A DNA stretch of 64,000 nucleotides from Pilatotrama ljubarskyi (GCA_022385805.1 MU277731.1:64464-128463); one strand, 5' to 3'. Positions 1 to 11,629 are shown, numbered from the stretch's first letter. Made by a program: numbers and translations. The notes: generated by a model not told the origin, from the letters alone.

Positions 1-1056
1 GAAGCAAGGCAGGTGGCCCGGCCGTCCATGAGTACAAGCAATTGAACACGGCTCTCTCGAGCACATTTCATCTCGAGCACATTTCATCTCGAGCACATTT
101 CATCTCGAGCACATTTTATCTCGAGCACATTTCGTATGATATATACCTGTATACCGCACTGTTCTCAATTCCGGACGGGTAGTAGCAAGACATCGAGGAG
201 CCAGGAAAGGGAACGGAGACTGGCCAGCTCGGGACTCGGGACTCGGGACGCAAGCAACATATAGTAACCCTTTGGCAAAACCGCGAAGCAAAGCCAATTG
301 CAAATGTCACGACTCGAAGTGAGAATGACAGTCGTCGACGGGGGAGATTGGGGGTTCGACAAACGTGGAGGAGATTATAGTGGTACACTGTAACGTCGCA
401 GCGGCAGGGAGGACGGTGGCAACAAGCGGTGTCGAGTCGAATAAATATTGGACCGAGGGCCGTTTGGCTTTGTGCTTGTTCGGAATCCGAAGGATCGAGG
501 GAGGCGATGGCGGAAGGATGGGCATAGGGGGTCAGTGGGGACGGGTAAGATGTCTGGGATAAAAGAAACATTGGGTTGGTTAGGAGGGGAATTAGCGAGA
601 CAGAGGAGGGCCACATGGGGTAAGACGACGTCTCGGGGACGGGCCACAGGGTAAAGAAGCAAAGGACAAAACGATGACAGTATACATAACGACAGAGCAT
701 TAGGCCTGAGGATGTGTAGTGTAGTAATGTAGTATGGAACGGTCCGACTCGGGTCGAGAGGGAGGAGTCTGGCGAGTCGCATAGGGAAGTACAAAATTGG
801 GGGACATTGGGGGTTGGGCCGGAACGAAAAGGGGAGCGAGCCAAAGAAGTGAGGAGATCCAAGCAAACCGGGACGCGGGAAGGGGTGCATACACGCATTA
901 GACCTTGTTCGGCAGTATTTCTTCTTCAAGTGGTGGTCCTCTCGTCATGAGCCGCACCGGGCGGACGCTCGCGTCGGGCCCGTCGGACGTTCTGCGCTTC
1001 ATCTTCGTCTTCATCGTACAAGTGCAACAGCGAGATGATGCCACGCCCGTCAAGGA
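1..1056. other. Left-edge stretch without a supported gene
   Basis: Apart from the 16-bp repeat, this stretch shows only overlapping open frames with no recognisable protein or convincing splice pattern. A 260-codon minus-strand frame at 116-898 has a composition I cannot tell from antisense noise. The right part probably holds the 3' untranslated region of the minus-strand gene ending at 1057. A frame closed at 926 may be an alternative C-terminus for that gene. Confidence 0.5.
56..133. repeat. 16-bp tandem repeat, about five copies
   Basis: The unit CTCGAGCACATTTCAT repeats head to tail from base 56. Copies 1-3 are perfect, copy 4 has one change (C to T in the TTTCAT part), and copy 5 diverges after TTTCG. 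Each unit carries a CTCGAG palindrome. It is a short minisatellite in non-coding sequence at the left edge. Nothing in it points to a function. Confidence 0.9.
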
Positions 1057-2344
1057 CTAGGCCTTGGATGGCACCGCAGTCTTCAGGCCTTCCAGCCTCT
1101 CCTCCAGCCCCTTGCCCAGGCCCTCGCGCTCCCATTCTCCTCCGACATCATCGGCGACGCCGGCAGCGCCGTCTCGCTCGAGGAGGTACAACGGAGCACC
1201 GTGTATGCTCCCCCCGCTCGAGCTCGCCGCGTATTGGGCTTGCGGCAGCCCGATGACGCTCGGAATGTGCGGAGGCGGCTCGGTGACAACTGCAGAGGAA
1301 GTGAGGCTGGACAAGGGGAGGGTCGATGCGGGGGTGGATGATAGGAGGTCGGCGTAGGAGATGAAGGAGAGTCGCTTGTTGGCAGCTTTAGGTGAAGGAG
1401 GGTGCGAAGGGAAGGGCGCGGGGACAGTGATGGACGCAAGTTGCTGCGGCTGCTGTGGCTGCGAAGGCAGGCTGTGTAGAGGGTGCTCCGTGTGCGTCGC
1501 CGTCGTAGGCGAGGACGCGTTCGAGTTCGTCTCAGCCTCTGACGCGGCGCTCGACGAGACCGAGAAGTATGTTGACGTCGGCGTGGGCGTGGCTGTTGAC
1601 TGCGGCACGAAGATAGTCGGAGGTGAGGAACTTGTTTGCACCGTCGGTCTTGTTGGGGGAGACGCCTGGACGTTCCTCGGGGGTGAACCGGGAAGAGAAT
1701 TGCTGAAGAGCAAACTTCTCCGGTTGGCCACCCCTGTCGGACTCGGGCTGCGGCTGCTCAGCCTCGAAGTAGGGCTGGTAAACCCGCTCTGGTACGCAGG
1801 GTCTACAGGGGCGGGCGTGACAATCGAGATTGCATCCAGATCGTCATCTTCCGGGTCCTTCGAGGTAAGGACGGCAGCAGCGCTGTCGAGCACGGAGGGC
1901 ACCGCGCGGTCCAGCTCCTCGGTGAATTTGGCCCGGGGGATGTGGTGAGGGTCCGAGCAGAGCGGAATGGGTGAAGCGATGGGCTCGATGTCGCGTTCGA
2001 AGATCGCGGAGGACGAGGAGTGGCTAAACAAGGGTGAGCGGTAGCCGCGTTGAGGCGCAGATGTGTACTTACACAGATGTGGGCGACGAGGGAATGGATG
2101 CGGGCGAGCGGGAGCCCAGGCGGTGGGTCCGGAGGTGTTGCGAGTTGCGATTCGAGAGGCGACGCTCCCGCGACGGGCTGGCGAGGTTGGTGTTGGAGGT
2201 GATGTGTCGCAGCTCTGCGGGCGAGGGGGTGGTCGTTGTTGCGTTCATTGTCGTCGGCTCTGTTGCAGTCGGGGGCGAGGCGAGGGAGATGCGGGGAGAG
2301 GACTGGGCGTGACGATTTGAGGAGTCCTGAGAGAGAGTAGCCAT
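1057..2344 (-). CDS. Unknown Ser/Pro/Thr-rich fungal protein
   Basis: Two exons (2344-2073 and 2023-1057) give about 412 residues. The donor GTAAGT and the TTTAG acceptor keep phase and join PTSV to HSSSSAIFERDIE. The ATG at 2344 is the first in frame. The protein is rich in Ser, Pro, Thr and Ala and looks largely disordered. The ordered-looking parts are the FERDIEPIASP segment, a RAVPSVLDSAAAVL segment and an acidic DPEDDDLDAIS patch. No catalytic or membrane motif is visible, and I do not recognise a named family. The C-terminus is uncertain: this frame stops at 1057, but an overlapping frame running to 926 encodes a protein-like segment (GRGIISLLHLYDEDEDE), so a short intron or sequence error near 1060-1135 is possible. 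No function is assigned. Confidence 0.6.
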
Positions 2345-2930
2345 GGTGGATGATAGCAAACGAGAAGTTGGTGGTGGAGAGAAGGTGGAGGTCTATTACA
2401 CGCTCCTCGAAGCTGATGGATTCCGACAGGTTCAGTAATCAACACCAACCGCCCTTATCGGATTACATTGTATGCCTTTATCAGGTAACAAACGTCTGCT
2501 TACGTGATTGTAGCCTGTCGACCAAAATGAGCGTTTCCTCGTCGCACCGGTGACCCAGGCACGGCCTCGTCGTCTACTCAACGTCGCCCGACGACCGCCC
2601 TCCTCGTCTCCCCGGTCTCGAACATGTTGCAGCTGAACTCAATCTCCGGATATGCAGATGGGTTCACCGCCTGTATCGCTTCCACTTCCTCCTAGCTATC
2701 GGGAACACTAAGCACAACACAGGCCTAACGTCCTCATGCGTGCGATGGTAATCCACTTCCTCCACCTCGAGGCGATAGAGCACGTCAAGGACACAAGAAC
2801 CTGCTCATTCACACCGTGATGATTACGGGCGCAAGCCGGATACCGCTTTTGCTCTCTGAGCATTCATTTCCGTCTGCTTCAACAAGCTCCGAGGGATCGC
2901 TACTTCTCCAGTTGTGCGAGGATCCGTGGT
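2345..2930. other. Intergenic, no gene seen
   Basis: This lies between the start of one minus-strand gene and the stop of the next. It must hold the promoter of the former and the 3' end of the latter. No ORF, RNA gene or clear TATA element was found. Confidence 0.6.
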
Positions 2931-5231
2931 TCACATCGCCTTGCTAATCCCCTCCGTGCGCACCCCCCAATTTTCTCTCGGGAATCCCGGTGCAGTGCCC
3001 TGACTCCCATCCCAGCCCTCAGCCATCATCGCCACAGCGTACAGGAGAGCTCCGGAGCCCGGGAAGTACGGCGTCGGAACTCGCACCCCACCTACGGGCA
3101 TCCCGACGTCGTCGAACTCGAACAGGGGGTGCAGCAACCAGCCTACAGCCTTCTCCGATTCCTCGTTACGAGCGGCGGACATGGCTAGCATCGGGAAATC
3201 CCAGCTGAGATGAGCCGTCAATATCAGTATCGCATGTCCGAAGCGACCGTCACGTACCCCCAGCAGTTGCTGATATTCCAGCTTGTCCACACCTTCTCTG
3301 CCGTTGCCTTGGCCATGTCCAAACTCACGTTCGCGGTTTGGGGGAGCCATCCATACAAGCCCACCAGAGCAGGGTGGTCGTTTGTGTACGTCGGCGTATC
3401 CCAGAAGTCGCTCGGGATTCCCTCGTACACCGCATATAACCCGTCTTCGATTGGAAGCGGGGCCAGGTTCTCCTTGACCTCCGTCCATGCAGAGGGCACT
3501 TCCTCTCCCAACCTCTCCATCCAAGTGCTCGCGTGCTCGAGCCCGAAGCGCCAGTACGCCAGCTCGAACGCGGGATTCCGGGTCGCGTTCGGGCTCGTGT
3601 CCTCGCTCACCACGTACATTGGGGGGCCCAAGTCAAACAAGCCCGTGCTGGCGTTCCGTCGGGCATACACCGCCATCCAGTCCGCCGTCTCATGCACGAC
3701 GTCCCGCCACTTCTCCAGTGTTGCCCGGGATCTTGTCGCGCGGTACTCGTACTCCGCGAACACGAGCGGGTGCGGCTGCTCCCAGATGAGGAGCTCGTTG
3801 ATCTCCCCTGGAGCAGAGCGGCCCGACGGGTCGGTCATTTTGGACCAGCGCGCCCCGATGGGGTAGCCTTGCTGCACTTGCGCACGTTGGATCGCAGTGG
3901 GGAGGAACCGCGAGTAGACGCTACTGGCACGGTTGAGGAGGTCCCAGTTGTTCCAGAGGGCCCAGTGTGCGCTGTGCCAGAAGAACATCTCCATGTGGAA
4001 CTTGCCGTACTGGATGCAACGGTGAGTGATATCATCTGGGCGAGCCGCGACCTGTTTACTCACCCAGCCATTGTTGACAAGTCCGGACTGCCGTCCACTG
4101 ATGAGCCTCTGCACGTATGGTCACCGATCATGTACTTACCTCCTGCGGAGGGTAGTCTCCTGCTTCATTCACACGTAGCAGGTATTGCGAGAGGATTATC
4201 CTTCTCTGCAGCTCTTCCGCCCGTGAGTCGTTTGACCCGCTCAAGACGTCGACGAAGCCGTGGTTCGACCAGAAGTCCTCCCAAGCCGCTGCGGACTCGC
4301 GCTGGATAGCTGTCACGGTTGGTACCACTTTCACTGGCTGCGGTGAGTACGTGATCGCGATCGAGAATGTCTGTTCAGGCTGGCGTGGAACGACGTCGTA
4401 TCGATGTGCTTCTGGCGAAATCCGGGTTATGGAGAAGTCGTCGCCTCCGCCGATGGTCGTGACAAAGGTCGTCGTATCCAGAGTATGCGCGATCTCTGCC
4501 CCAACGTTGTGTTCCAGCCCCTTCCCCGTGCGCAAAGTTGTAGTATGGTTCGCCGTCGCGTTCCACACGCCCACAAAGGGCGCTTCGAACTTCGAGCTGC
4601 CGTCGTTCCACGGGAAGTCCAGAAACATCCCGAGCCGGCCGTGCTGGAGGAGTGAAGATGTGATCGTGATGCCTATCGTGCTGCTGTTCTGCGCCGCGAC
4701 GGTCTGCACGGCCACGTCCTCGCCTGCCCACCGGAACGTGCTCGTCATCGTGCCCGTCCATAGGTCGAGCACCTGCTTCTTCGTCTCCAGCGCGTCCTCC
4801 GTCACGTTCACCACCTTTCTTTTGCCCTTTTCCCTTCCCTCCATGAACAGCAAGCCAACTCTCCCGAGGTTAACACGATTCGGGTTAGAGATGAGCCACT
4901 GCTGCATCGGCTCGGGTCCACCGAATTCGTATTGCACCCCGTCCCAGACGACGCCCCGGTACGCAGCGATGTCCGCCTGGGTCGTGCCTGCCGGCAAGGA
5001 GTCGTTCTTCCATCCCCAGTCAGACATGGTCGCCCAGGGGAGGAAGGTCTGCAGGCCGGTGACGTCCGCGCCGAAGGCGAAGTGGCCGTTCCCTACTTGC
5101 ATGGGCGTGCTCGCGCTGGACGCGTCGCGAACGGGGTTGAAACGCGAGACGAGCGCATGGCGGTCTATTCGGGCGTGCGTTAGGGACCCGAGAGCGAGGA
5201 GGACGGCGAAGATAGAGATGAGGGGTGTCAT
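2931..5231 (-). CDS. Secreted six-hairpin glycosidase-like protein
   Basis: Four exons (5231-4140, 4108-4064, 4009-3258, 3204-2931) give 720 residues. All introns are GT-AG and phase-consistent. The start is the first in-frame ATG, at 5231, and opens a signal peptide (MTPLISIFAVLLALGSLTHA). The N-terminal part has the MQVGNGHFAFGADVTGLQTF segment of fungal proteins annotated as six-hairpin ((alpha/alpha)6-barrel) glycosidase-like. The second half has FHMEMFFWHSAHWALW and an acidic GEINELLIWEQPHP stretch typical of the barrel. Substrate and linkage are unknown. The closest architectural relatives I can name are GH65-like enzymes, but I cannot place it in a CAZy family. A secreted sugar-cleaving enzyme acting outside the cell fits the other wall- and polymer-active genes here. 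Confidence 0.75.
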
Positions 5232-5841
5232 TGCTGCATGCGTAGAGGGAGGCACTTGGTTGAGTGATGAAAGTCGAGGGCTGGGGCATCCCGCGCGCCG
5301 TCCACGAAGTCTTGCGCGCCGTGGTCATCGTTTTACATGCCATCATCGCTGCTTCTCCTGAGTGGTCAGAGAACGAAGATGGATCGTCACCTTACAGGTG
5401 ACTGTGTCGCGGTCCGGCCTATCAAGACGCGTACCTCATGTGATCATGTCATGGGGATACACGGAAATCACTCCAGCTCACGTTCATCTTGCAAACCCGT
5501 GGACATTTCGCCAATTTACAGCGAGGGAGGTACCTCTCCTCGCCTCCGAGACGAGTATGCACCGCTCGTCTCCCGTTGGAGTTCGCCACATCCGTGAATG
5601 GATTGCAAACATGTCGTACAGGGAGCCTGTCGCAGGCCTCGCTTCGAAGATTAATATTGGCACATCCAGTGACCGCGGTCGACATGATGGCGCACAACGG
5701 GCTCGTATGGTTCATCGGCTTGTATGATACATCGTTCTAAGACTGACACATTCGAAAGCGCAGAATACGCACTACTCATACAAGGCTCCTCGACCAAGGC
5801 ACCAGACTTCATCATGCTCTAGACTTCATCATGCCCAAGCT
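5232..5841. other. Intergenic, no gene seen
   Basis: This separates the glycosidase start from the ankyrin gene stop, both on the minus strand. It holds the glycosidase promoter. Open frames here are short and unlike proteins. Confidence 0.6.
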
Positions 5842-7923
5842 TCAGGTGCGCCTGTTCGTAGCACCCCTGATCGCTTGCAGAATATTGTTGACGACGGCCA
5901 TATCTTCCAACTCCGCCGCTCGGTCGTTCCTGTCCTCGAATAGCGCATCCATATCGTCTTCATCGTCCACATCGTCGTCCATGTCGTCGTCCGAATCGTC
6001 GTCAAATCCGCTGCCGCCGCCGAAGTCGGCCGCAGTACGGTAATGATCCGCCGTGCCCAGAGCCAGCCTGTCCGCCACACGGATGAACTCGAGGTCGTTG
6101 TCACACGCGGGCATGGCGGTGTAAGCGAGCGAGTCCGCGGAGCCCTCTGCAGCGCACTCGCTCTGGAGGTCGTCCCACGTACCGTCTCCCAGGGGAGACT
6201 CGTCGCGGGCGCAACGCAAGACGTAGTCCATGGCATGTTCGACCTTACCACCCTGTCCGAAGAACCGACCCGCGCGCCCGATGAGTTCGGCTTCCACGTT
6301 GGCGGCGGTGGGCACTCCTGCGAGGCCTGGCTTCCGGAGGACGTCGGCGATCGTGCGCACGACTGTCGCGTATTCCCGGTAGAACGTCTTGGTGATGCGA
6401 GTGGCCCGGACCTCAGGCGGGAGATGGCCGATTGCGAGCTCCGCGCTGAAGCTCTCGGACGATGTCGCACCCCACGTTCCGACGTCCATGGTGTCGGAGG
6501 AGACCTCGGCGACCCCTACGGGCCGAATCAGTAACGACGAGCATAACCAGACGGGAAGACGTACATCGCAGCCGGAAGCGCATCCGCGGAGAAAGCCAGC
6601 CTTCAGTACATTGACCGCAGGTACATCCCCACCTGCGGGTATTGACGAAATCATCTTCGGTGAGTGCGAGATTTTCCCCGGCAGCGCGCTTGAGTAGCCA
6701 GACGATGTGCAGGGCCTCAGTGTTGTGACCTGGCCAGTTTCCGACCAAAGTCTGCATCATCTCCTTTATGTCCCGCATCTTCTGCTCGCAGAGCTCAAGC
6801 GGAGTGCGCCCAGCAACGTTGTCGCGAGCCCGCGCATCGTCGGCGATGCCGCTCTCGGCCGGGAGGGCGAGAAGCCCTTTGACTGCGGCGAGATTGCCCG
6901 CATATGCAGCGACGTGGAGTGGGGTGAAGCCGCGGTCATCCTTTTGGTGAATGAGAGAGGTGTCCCGGGTGTATGCGTCGCGAATAGCGCCCTCCATGTC
7001 CTGCACGGGGATGCCGAGGACAACCATCTCGATCATGTGGTGCAGCGGGTACACGGCGTCGTCTTGGGCATTGACATCCTGAGCCTGGTGTTCGCCCCAA
7101 GCGACCGTTCCGTCGGGCAGCATCCTGATGCCTGCTCCTTGCAAGGGAGCGGGCTGCTCGCCAGGCTGGAAGGATGCGACATGGCTTTCGACATCTTCTC
7201 CCGATGCGAGGGCGCGGGAAGGATGCGCAGGGTCAGGAGCATATGCCAGAAAGCTTGTACGGCCGACGCGGCGGTAATGATTCTACAACGATCGCAGGGT
7301 CAATGCATCGTGTACCCGGAATGTTCAAGGTATCTAACCTTGTGGAAGAGATCAACAGCGACGTTCCTCTGCCTCTCCCATTCCTCCTTCGTTTCTGGCT
7401 TGACCGAAGGCGAGGGCCACGCAAAGAAGTGGCTTCCGGCAGAGGCGGGGACGGACTGAGCCAGTCTCTGCAGAAGGAGCGAAGCGATTCTGTTCCTCCT
7501 GAACTGTTCGAAGCCAGTCAGACCTTGTGATGGCTCACCCCCTATCTCACGTACCTTTTCCTGTACGTCGACCGAAAGGACATATAAAATGGCTCCCTGG
7601 TCGAGCTCTCTGCCCCAGACGCCCGTGCCTTTGAGGTGCTCGTTTTCGACGAGCTCGGGCTTCAAACGACCGAATTTGTCGAAAAGGGTGAGTGCAAAGT
7701 CGGAAAGCTCCTGCGACTCTTCGTCCATGATCTCGAGGAATGCCCCGCGGCATTTCTCGCGATCAATCTGGAGTGCGACAAGCGACCCGATTCTGCCTTC
7801 TTCCGGGTACATTGCGTCAACGTAGACATTTTTGAGGACACGTGGGTACTCGTCGTGTGCTTCGGTAGTGAGGTTTACCTGGCACTGCTCCAGGGAGAAA
7901 GGAAGGGCTGAAGTCGCCGACAT
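5842..7923 (-). CDS. Ankyrin-repeat protein with acidic tail
   Basis: Three exons (7923-7339, 7282-6565, 6515-5842) give 658 residues with consistent GT-AG introns. One clear ankyrin repeat (DRGFTPLHVAAYAGNLAAVK, about 310-342) is followed by a second, weaker one ending in AGRTPLELCEQK. Just after lies a Cys cluster C-x-C-x2-C (415-420) in a segment reading GCTCGQCTEGWLSPRMRFRL. The C-terminal third is helical, then becomes very acidic (runs of Asp before DALFED). The family looks like an uncharacterised Agaricomycete ankyrin protein; ankyrin repeats bind proteins, but no partner can be read from the sequence. The ATG abuts an assembly gap, so an upstream exon cannot be excluded. Confidence 0.75.
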
Positions 7924-7924
7924 G

Positions 7925-7964
7925 NNNNNNNNNNNNNNNNNNNNNNNNNNNNNNNNNNNNNNNN
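7925..7964. other. Assembly gap (40 N)
   Basis: Forty N bases begin one base upstream of the ankyrin gene ATG (minus strand). The true gap size is unknown. The promoter or an extra 5' exon of that gene may be missing. Confidence 0.99.
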
Positions 7965-8448
7965 AGAAAGGCGATAGTTGACAGGGGTTGCAGCAATGCA
8001 GCTATCAGCCCCTCTTATGCGGTCTCTGAGCATCATGAACGGTACCTACCTCTGTACCGCGCATCCTCGTCAACGCGCTGCCAGCAGTGGCATATTATAA
8101 GCCAAAGCAGCACTTCCGATACTTGGCCGCAAAACGCGCCGGAGGATACTTCCTTGAGGAACTAGACTACTGAGTGCAAATAGCGAAAGTCTGCAAGAGG
8201 CCGTCCAACTACTTCCAGTCCCTCGCGCAGCGGTCTTGCACTCGGGAACTGGCGCCTATTCATAGCCACAAGTGTGCGCACTGCGGTACGACGGTAGCGA
8301 GAGCGGAAGGGTGCCTACATTGGTAAATATCCTACAGACGTCAGTCCTGGGTCCTGAGATACGGAGCACCACAAGCGTCCATGATACAAACGCGTTTGCA
8401 AGAATGAAGCATCAGCCCGCGACGCTAGCACGGTCACAAGCAAGACGT
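7965..8448. other. Intergenic, no gene seen
   Basis: This stretch lies between the gap and the stop of RNase H1. It holds short frames only and no recognisable element. Confidence 0.55.
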
Positions 8449-10141
8449 CTACTGTAGATTTCCCGCCTCCCTGAAGAACTCGTCATCGGATAATGCGCAC
8501 TCCGCATACATCTGGGTAGGCAGAGCAGACACGCGTCAGTGCACCTGCCTGGCAACTAGAAGAACGAGCACGGAACGTACCTCCCACTCTTCCGGAGAGA
8601 TCTCAATGTTCGGATCGCCATGGACGACTTCTTCTGGCGCAAGAGCGTTGGGAGGGACGGCTTCTCGTTCAGAGTCTCCATCGTCAGATACAGATGGGCT
8701 TGGAACGACCTCATTGCTCTGCCTAATAGGAGGCCGAACAACATCGCTGCCAGGCGCCGCAGGAGCTGGTACCTGCGGCCAAGCTACAACCTGTCTCTGC
8801 TCTGGCGAAGGCCGTACGGCGCTGCTCTCGTTTGTCCTCACGGGTGCTTGTCTTCGCGGGACCGCCACGCGCGTATCGGAAAGAGCCTCGCGCTGCTGCA
8901 CAGGCGGGGGCACTTCTCGTGTGGGAGAAGCCATGCTCATGCGCGCTCGAGCCTGTCGTATGAGATCCTCCCAGTCGCGATCTGGTACCGGGGGCATCGT
9001 GGCGCCTAGATTGGCTAGTCGATCCGCTCCGTCGTTGCCTTCTTCTCCGGAATGTCCGAGGACCTTCACGAATTCTACCTGAGTGTCGGGAACTGGTCAG
9101 CTCGCCGAAGCACTGCCAAGTATCCGGACGCAGTCGCATCCTCACCGACTGTTTCACGAGCTCGCGCCGTTCTTCTAGTAAGGCGTCGGCGTATTTGATA
9201 AGAAGAACGTTTAGCACCGGGCGTCCCGAAGCACTCCTCCATCCAGAACGCTTCCAATTCGGGAGCCAATTTGTCAAGGCTAGCGAAGAGCCGGGGAACA
9301 AAGGTCAGTAATGAGTTGAGTGCTGTGAGGAGGATCCTTACAGCTAATGCTATACTGCGAGTCGGTCTTTATAACCAGCGGACGTTTGTCGCTAGGAGCG
9401 GTCTCTAGGACACGTATGATAGCCTGCAATCCACGAGGGAGGAGCCCTTTGACGTGAGTGCACTATCACGAGGAGTCCGATTGAACACTCACGATGAGCT
9501 CGGCGCGATTATTGGTCTGGTCGCCGGGACACCGCTCACTGATGTTGCTGCAAAATTATCATCAAGGTGAGAATGGCCTCCCAAATCAATCATGTCAAAT
9601 CCTTTACCGCATGTCGTCCTTACCCCACCAAACACCAATGCCAGCTACCGCGCCCGCTCGTCCGTTCCCTCGACACGCGCCATCCGAGTAAACAATCCAA
9701 GGTTCACCGTCAGCGGGCTCGTGCATTGAACCGACCACGGAGGGCAATGTAACAGTAGCTGGAGCAACGGGAGCGCTAGGTACTGTCAACGGAGGGTCCT
9801 CCGATGTATTGGCGGTTGGCTCTTTAGGTCCCGTCGGTGGGGGAGCAGGTGAAAGGGCCTTCCTAAATGCCGGATTCTGAGAGAGAAATTCATTCATTGC
9901 TTCTCGCGCGATATTAGGTCCGACATTTTGTTTGATCCAAGTTTCTGCCTCAGAGGGACTTGGGAACTTCTTGTACTTCGCCCCATTATAGTTGATGACT
10001 TGTTCTTTACAGTCGGCCCTGTTTCTGCAGCGTTAGCTCAATGCGCTACTCTGCACAAGCGGTGCCATTGTACCATACGGTATAAATTCCGGGCTTGCGT
10101 CCTTTCGCCACGGCGTAGAAAGCAGGTTTCGTTGTGGACAT
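8449..10141 (-). CDS. RNH1: Ribonuclease H1
   Basis: Seven exons (10141-10074, 10018-9608, 9547-9493, 9423-9342, 9279-9146, 9078-8581, 8511-8449) give 436 residues, all phases matching. The N-terminus (FYAVAKGRKPGIYTVWADC) is the RNA:DNA hybrid-binding domain of eukaryotic RNase H1. The catalytic domain starts near residue 130. The acidic residues are visible as D135 (IVYSDGACRGNG), E176 (NNRAELI), D199 (IKTDSQYSI) and D269 (GNDGADRLAN), with the loop His259 in VLGHSGEEGN. The enzyme cuts RNA in RNA:DNA hybrids in nucleus and/or mitochondria. Unusual: about 165 residues of low-complexity sequence follow the domain, ending in a short exon encoding YAECALSDDEFFREAG. Confidence 0.9.
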
Positions 10142-10841
10142 CGCGCTTGATGCGGCAACTCTGCAGAGCTGCGACGCAGTGGCTCACCCGTACCTTCTGC
10201 GAGATCTGCGCACTCGTAGACTGAGCTTTGAGTAGCTGAGGCGTACACCAGGAGGTGGCGGGAGGGAGGTGCCTGGTGAACAGCCAATTCCGCAGCACAG
10301 TATCGTGAATACTGCAGCAGCACAATCACGCTGTGGGCAGGCCCAGGCGTTCTTTAAGCCTCTTCAGCTCGGTGACTGCTGCTTTTACTGTGAGGAGTGG
10401 CTGGGATGCAGTTCAGTATCAAATCTCTTCAGCCCGCCGATCCGGTATCAGAGGCAAGGGACGTAGTGGTACGTGTTGGACTTCAATACTCAAGAGCGTT
10501 TCGGGCCAGCCTAGCGCACGATGTACGCGTCTCGCGTGTTATATAATGTCACGTGGTTCCCGAGCCTCACTGGAGTTAGCGCCGGGGACAGGAGCACTCG
10601 CACATCATGCGCCGTATGAGCAAGTCTTCTGCCACTTGCCTGTGGTATCTTGTCTCATCGGAGAATAGGCACGCTCAACAAGCTCGCCAATAGCCTAGAA
10701 ACCTTGGTAAATAGTAGCGCATCGGCCTCTCCCTGGCAACACCGGCCGAAGAACCAGCACTCTTGGGTCTTGAGCGCCATTCCTGGAGGAGACGCTACCG
10801 TCGCTCTCAACTCTGTCTGGAGTTCTCCCTAGGCCGCAGTC
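10142..10841. other. Divergent intergenic region
   Basis: This holds the head-to-head promoters of RNase H1 (-) and the Nudix gene (+). Short overlapping frames on both strands lack gene-like features. Confidence 0.55.
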
Positions 10842-11629
10842 ATGCCAATAGAAGGTATGGCTTTGTTGCAGTATGCGAAGTCATCCAGCTTAATGACTCA
10901 TTCTAGCATTCCGCGGAAGTCGTGCATCCACGTGGATTGCCGCCGGTGCGACTGCACTCGTAGCCATTCCCGCACTTTACGTCGTAGCCAAAAGGCTTTC
11001 AACAAGTGAGCATTCCTGTCTTATATTATTCCCAGGCTTCAGTGCTCACCGTTGCTACAGAACGCCGAGCGCAGGTGCAATTCACATCGTCTCAGTTTGT
11101 CTTGTCGGCAGGAGCCATCTCCTTCCAGTTCGTCGACGGCGTTCCTAAGCGGGTCCTACTGGTCCATTACACGCGGAAGAACGAATGGCTACTGGCGAAG
11201 GGGAGAAAAGATCAAGGCGAGGAGCTTGCCGCTGCCGCAATCCGTGAAGTCCTTGAAGAGACAGGTTACCGATGTCACCTCTACCCCGTCCCTCGCCTGC
11301 CGACCCGCGCACCTGTCTCCGCTGCCCTCTCTGGAATCACCCTTCAGCCAGATATAGTGCGCATCGCTGAGAACAGCACTGAGCCATTCGCGATCACGAT
11401 CCGGCCGACCGGTCCCGGGCAGGTCAAGCTGATCTTCTGGTACATCGGCTGCGTCGACGTCGTAGAACCGGGTCAGGGAAGCGCACCTCTGTTCCCCGGA
11501 CCCGGCAGCCATATGTCGGTGGAGGGCTTTGGCCGTACTGGATTGTTCGAGATCGACGAGGCACTCCGTATGTTGACGTACGAGGGCGATCGTGACCTGG
11601 TGCGTACGGCGGTTTCTATCCTCGGCTAA
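10842..11629 (+). CDS. Nudix hydrolase with N-terminal membrane anchor
   Basis: Three exons (10842-10854, 10907-11005, 11061-11629) give 226 residues. The first exon has only 13 bases. The Nudix box is complete at residues 85-107 (GRKDQG-E-ELAAAAI-RE-VLEETGY), matching GX5EX7REUXEEXGU, so the metal-binding Glu residues are present. Residues 14-31 (TWIAAGATALVAIPALYVV) form a likely transmembrane helix just before the fold. Nudix enzymes hydrolyse nucleoside diphosphates linked to another moiety, or related inositol pyrophosphates; the substrate cannot be told here. The anchor suggests it sits on a membrane with a very short N-terminal arm. An alternative acceptor 17 bases earlier would also keep frame, but lacks the CTCAC branch site used here. 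Confidence 0.8.

Noticed and set aside
116..898. 260-codon minus-strand frame near the left edge
   Set aside because: There is no domain, the composition is Ser/Pro/Cys-heavy, other open frames overlap it, and no start context or splice support was seen.
1361..1948. 195-codon plus-strand frame opposite the first gene
   Set aside because: It is the antisense of a Ser/Pro-rich coding exon, with no recognisable features.
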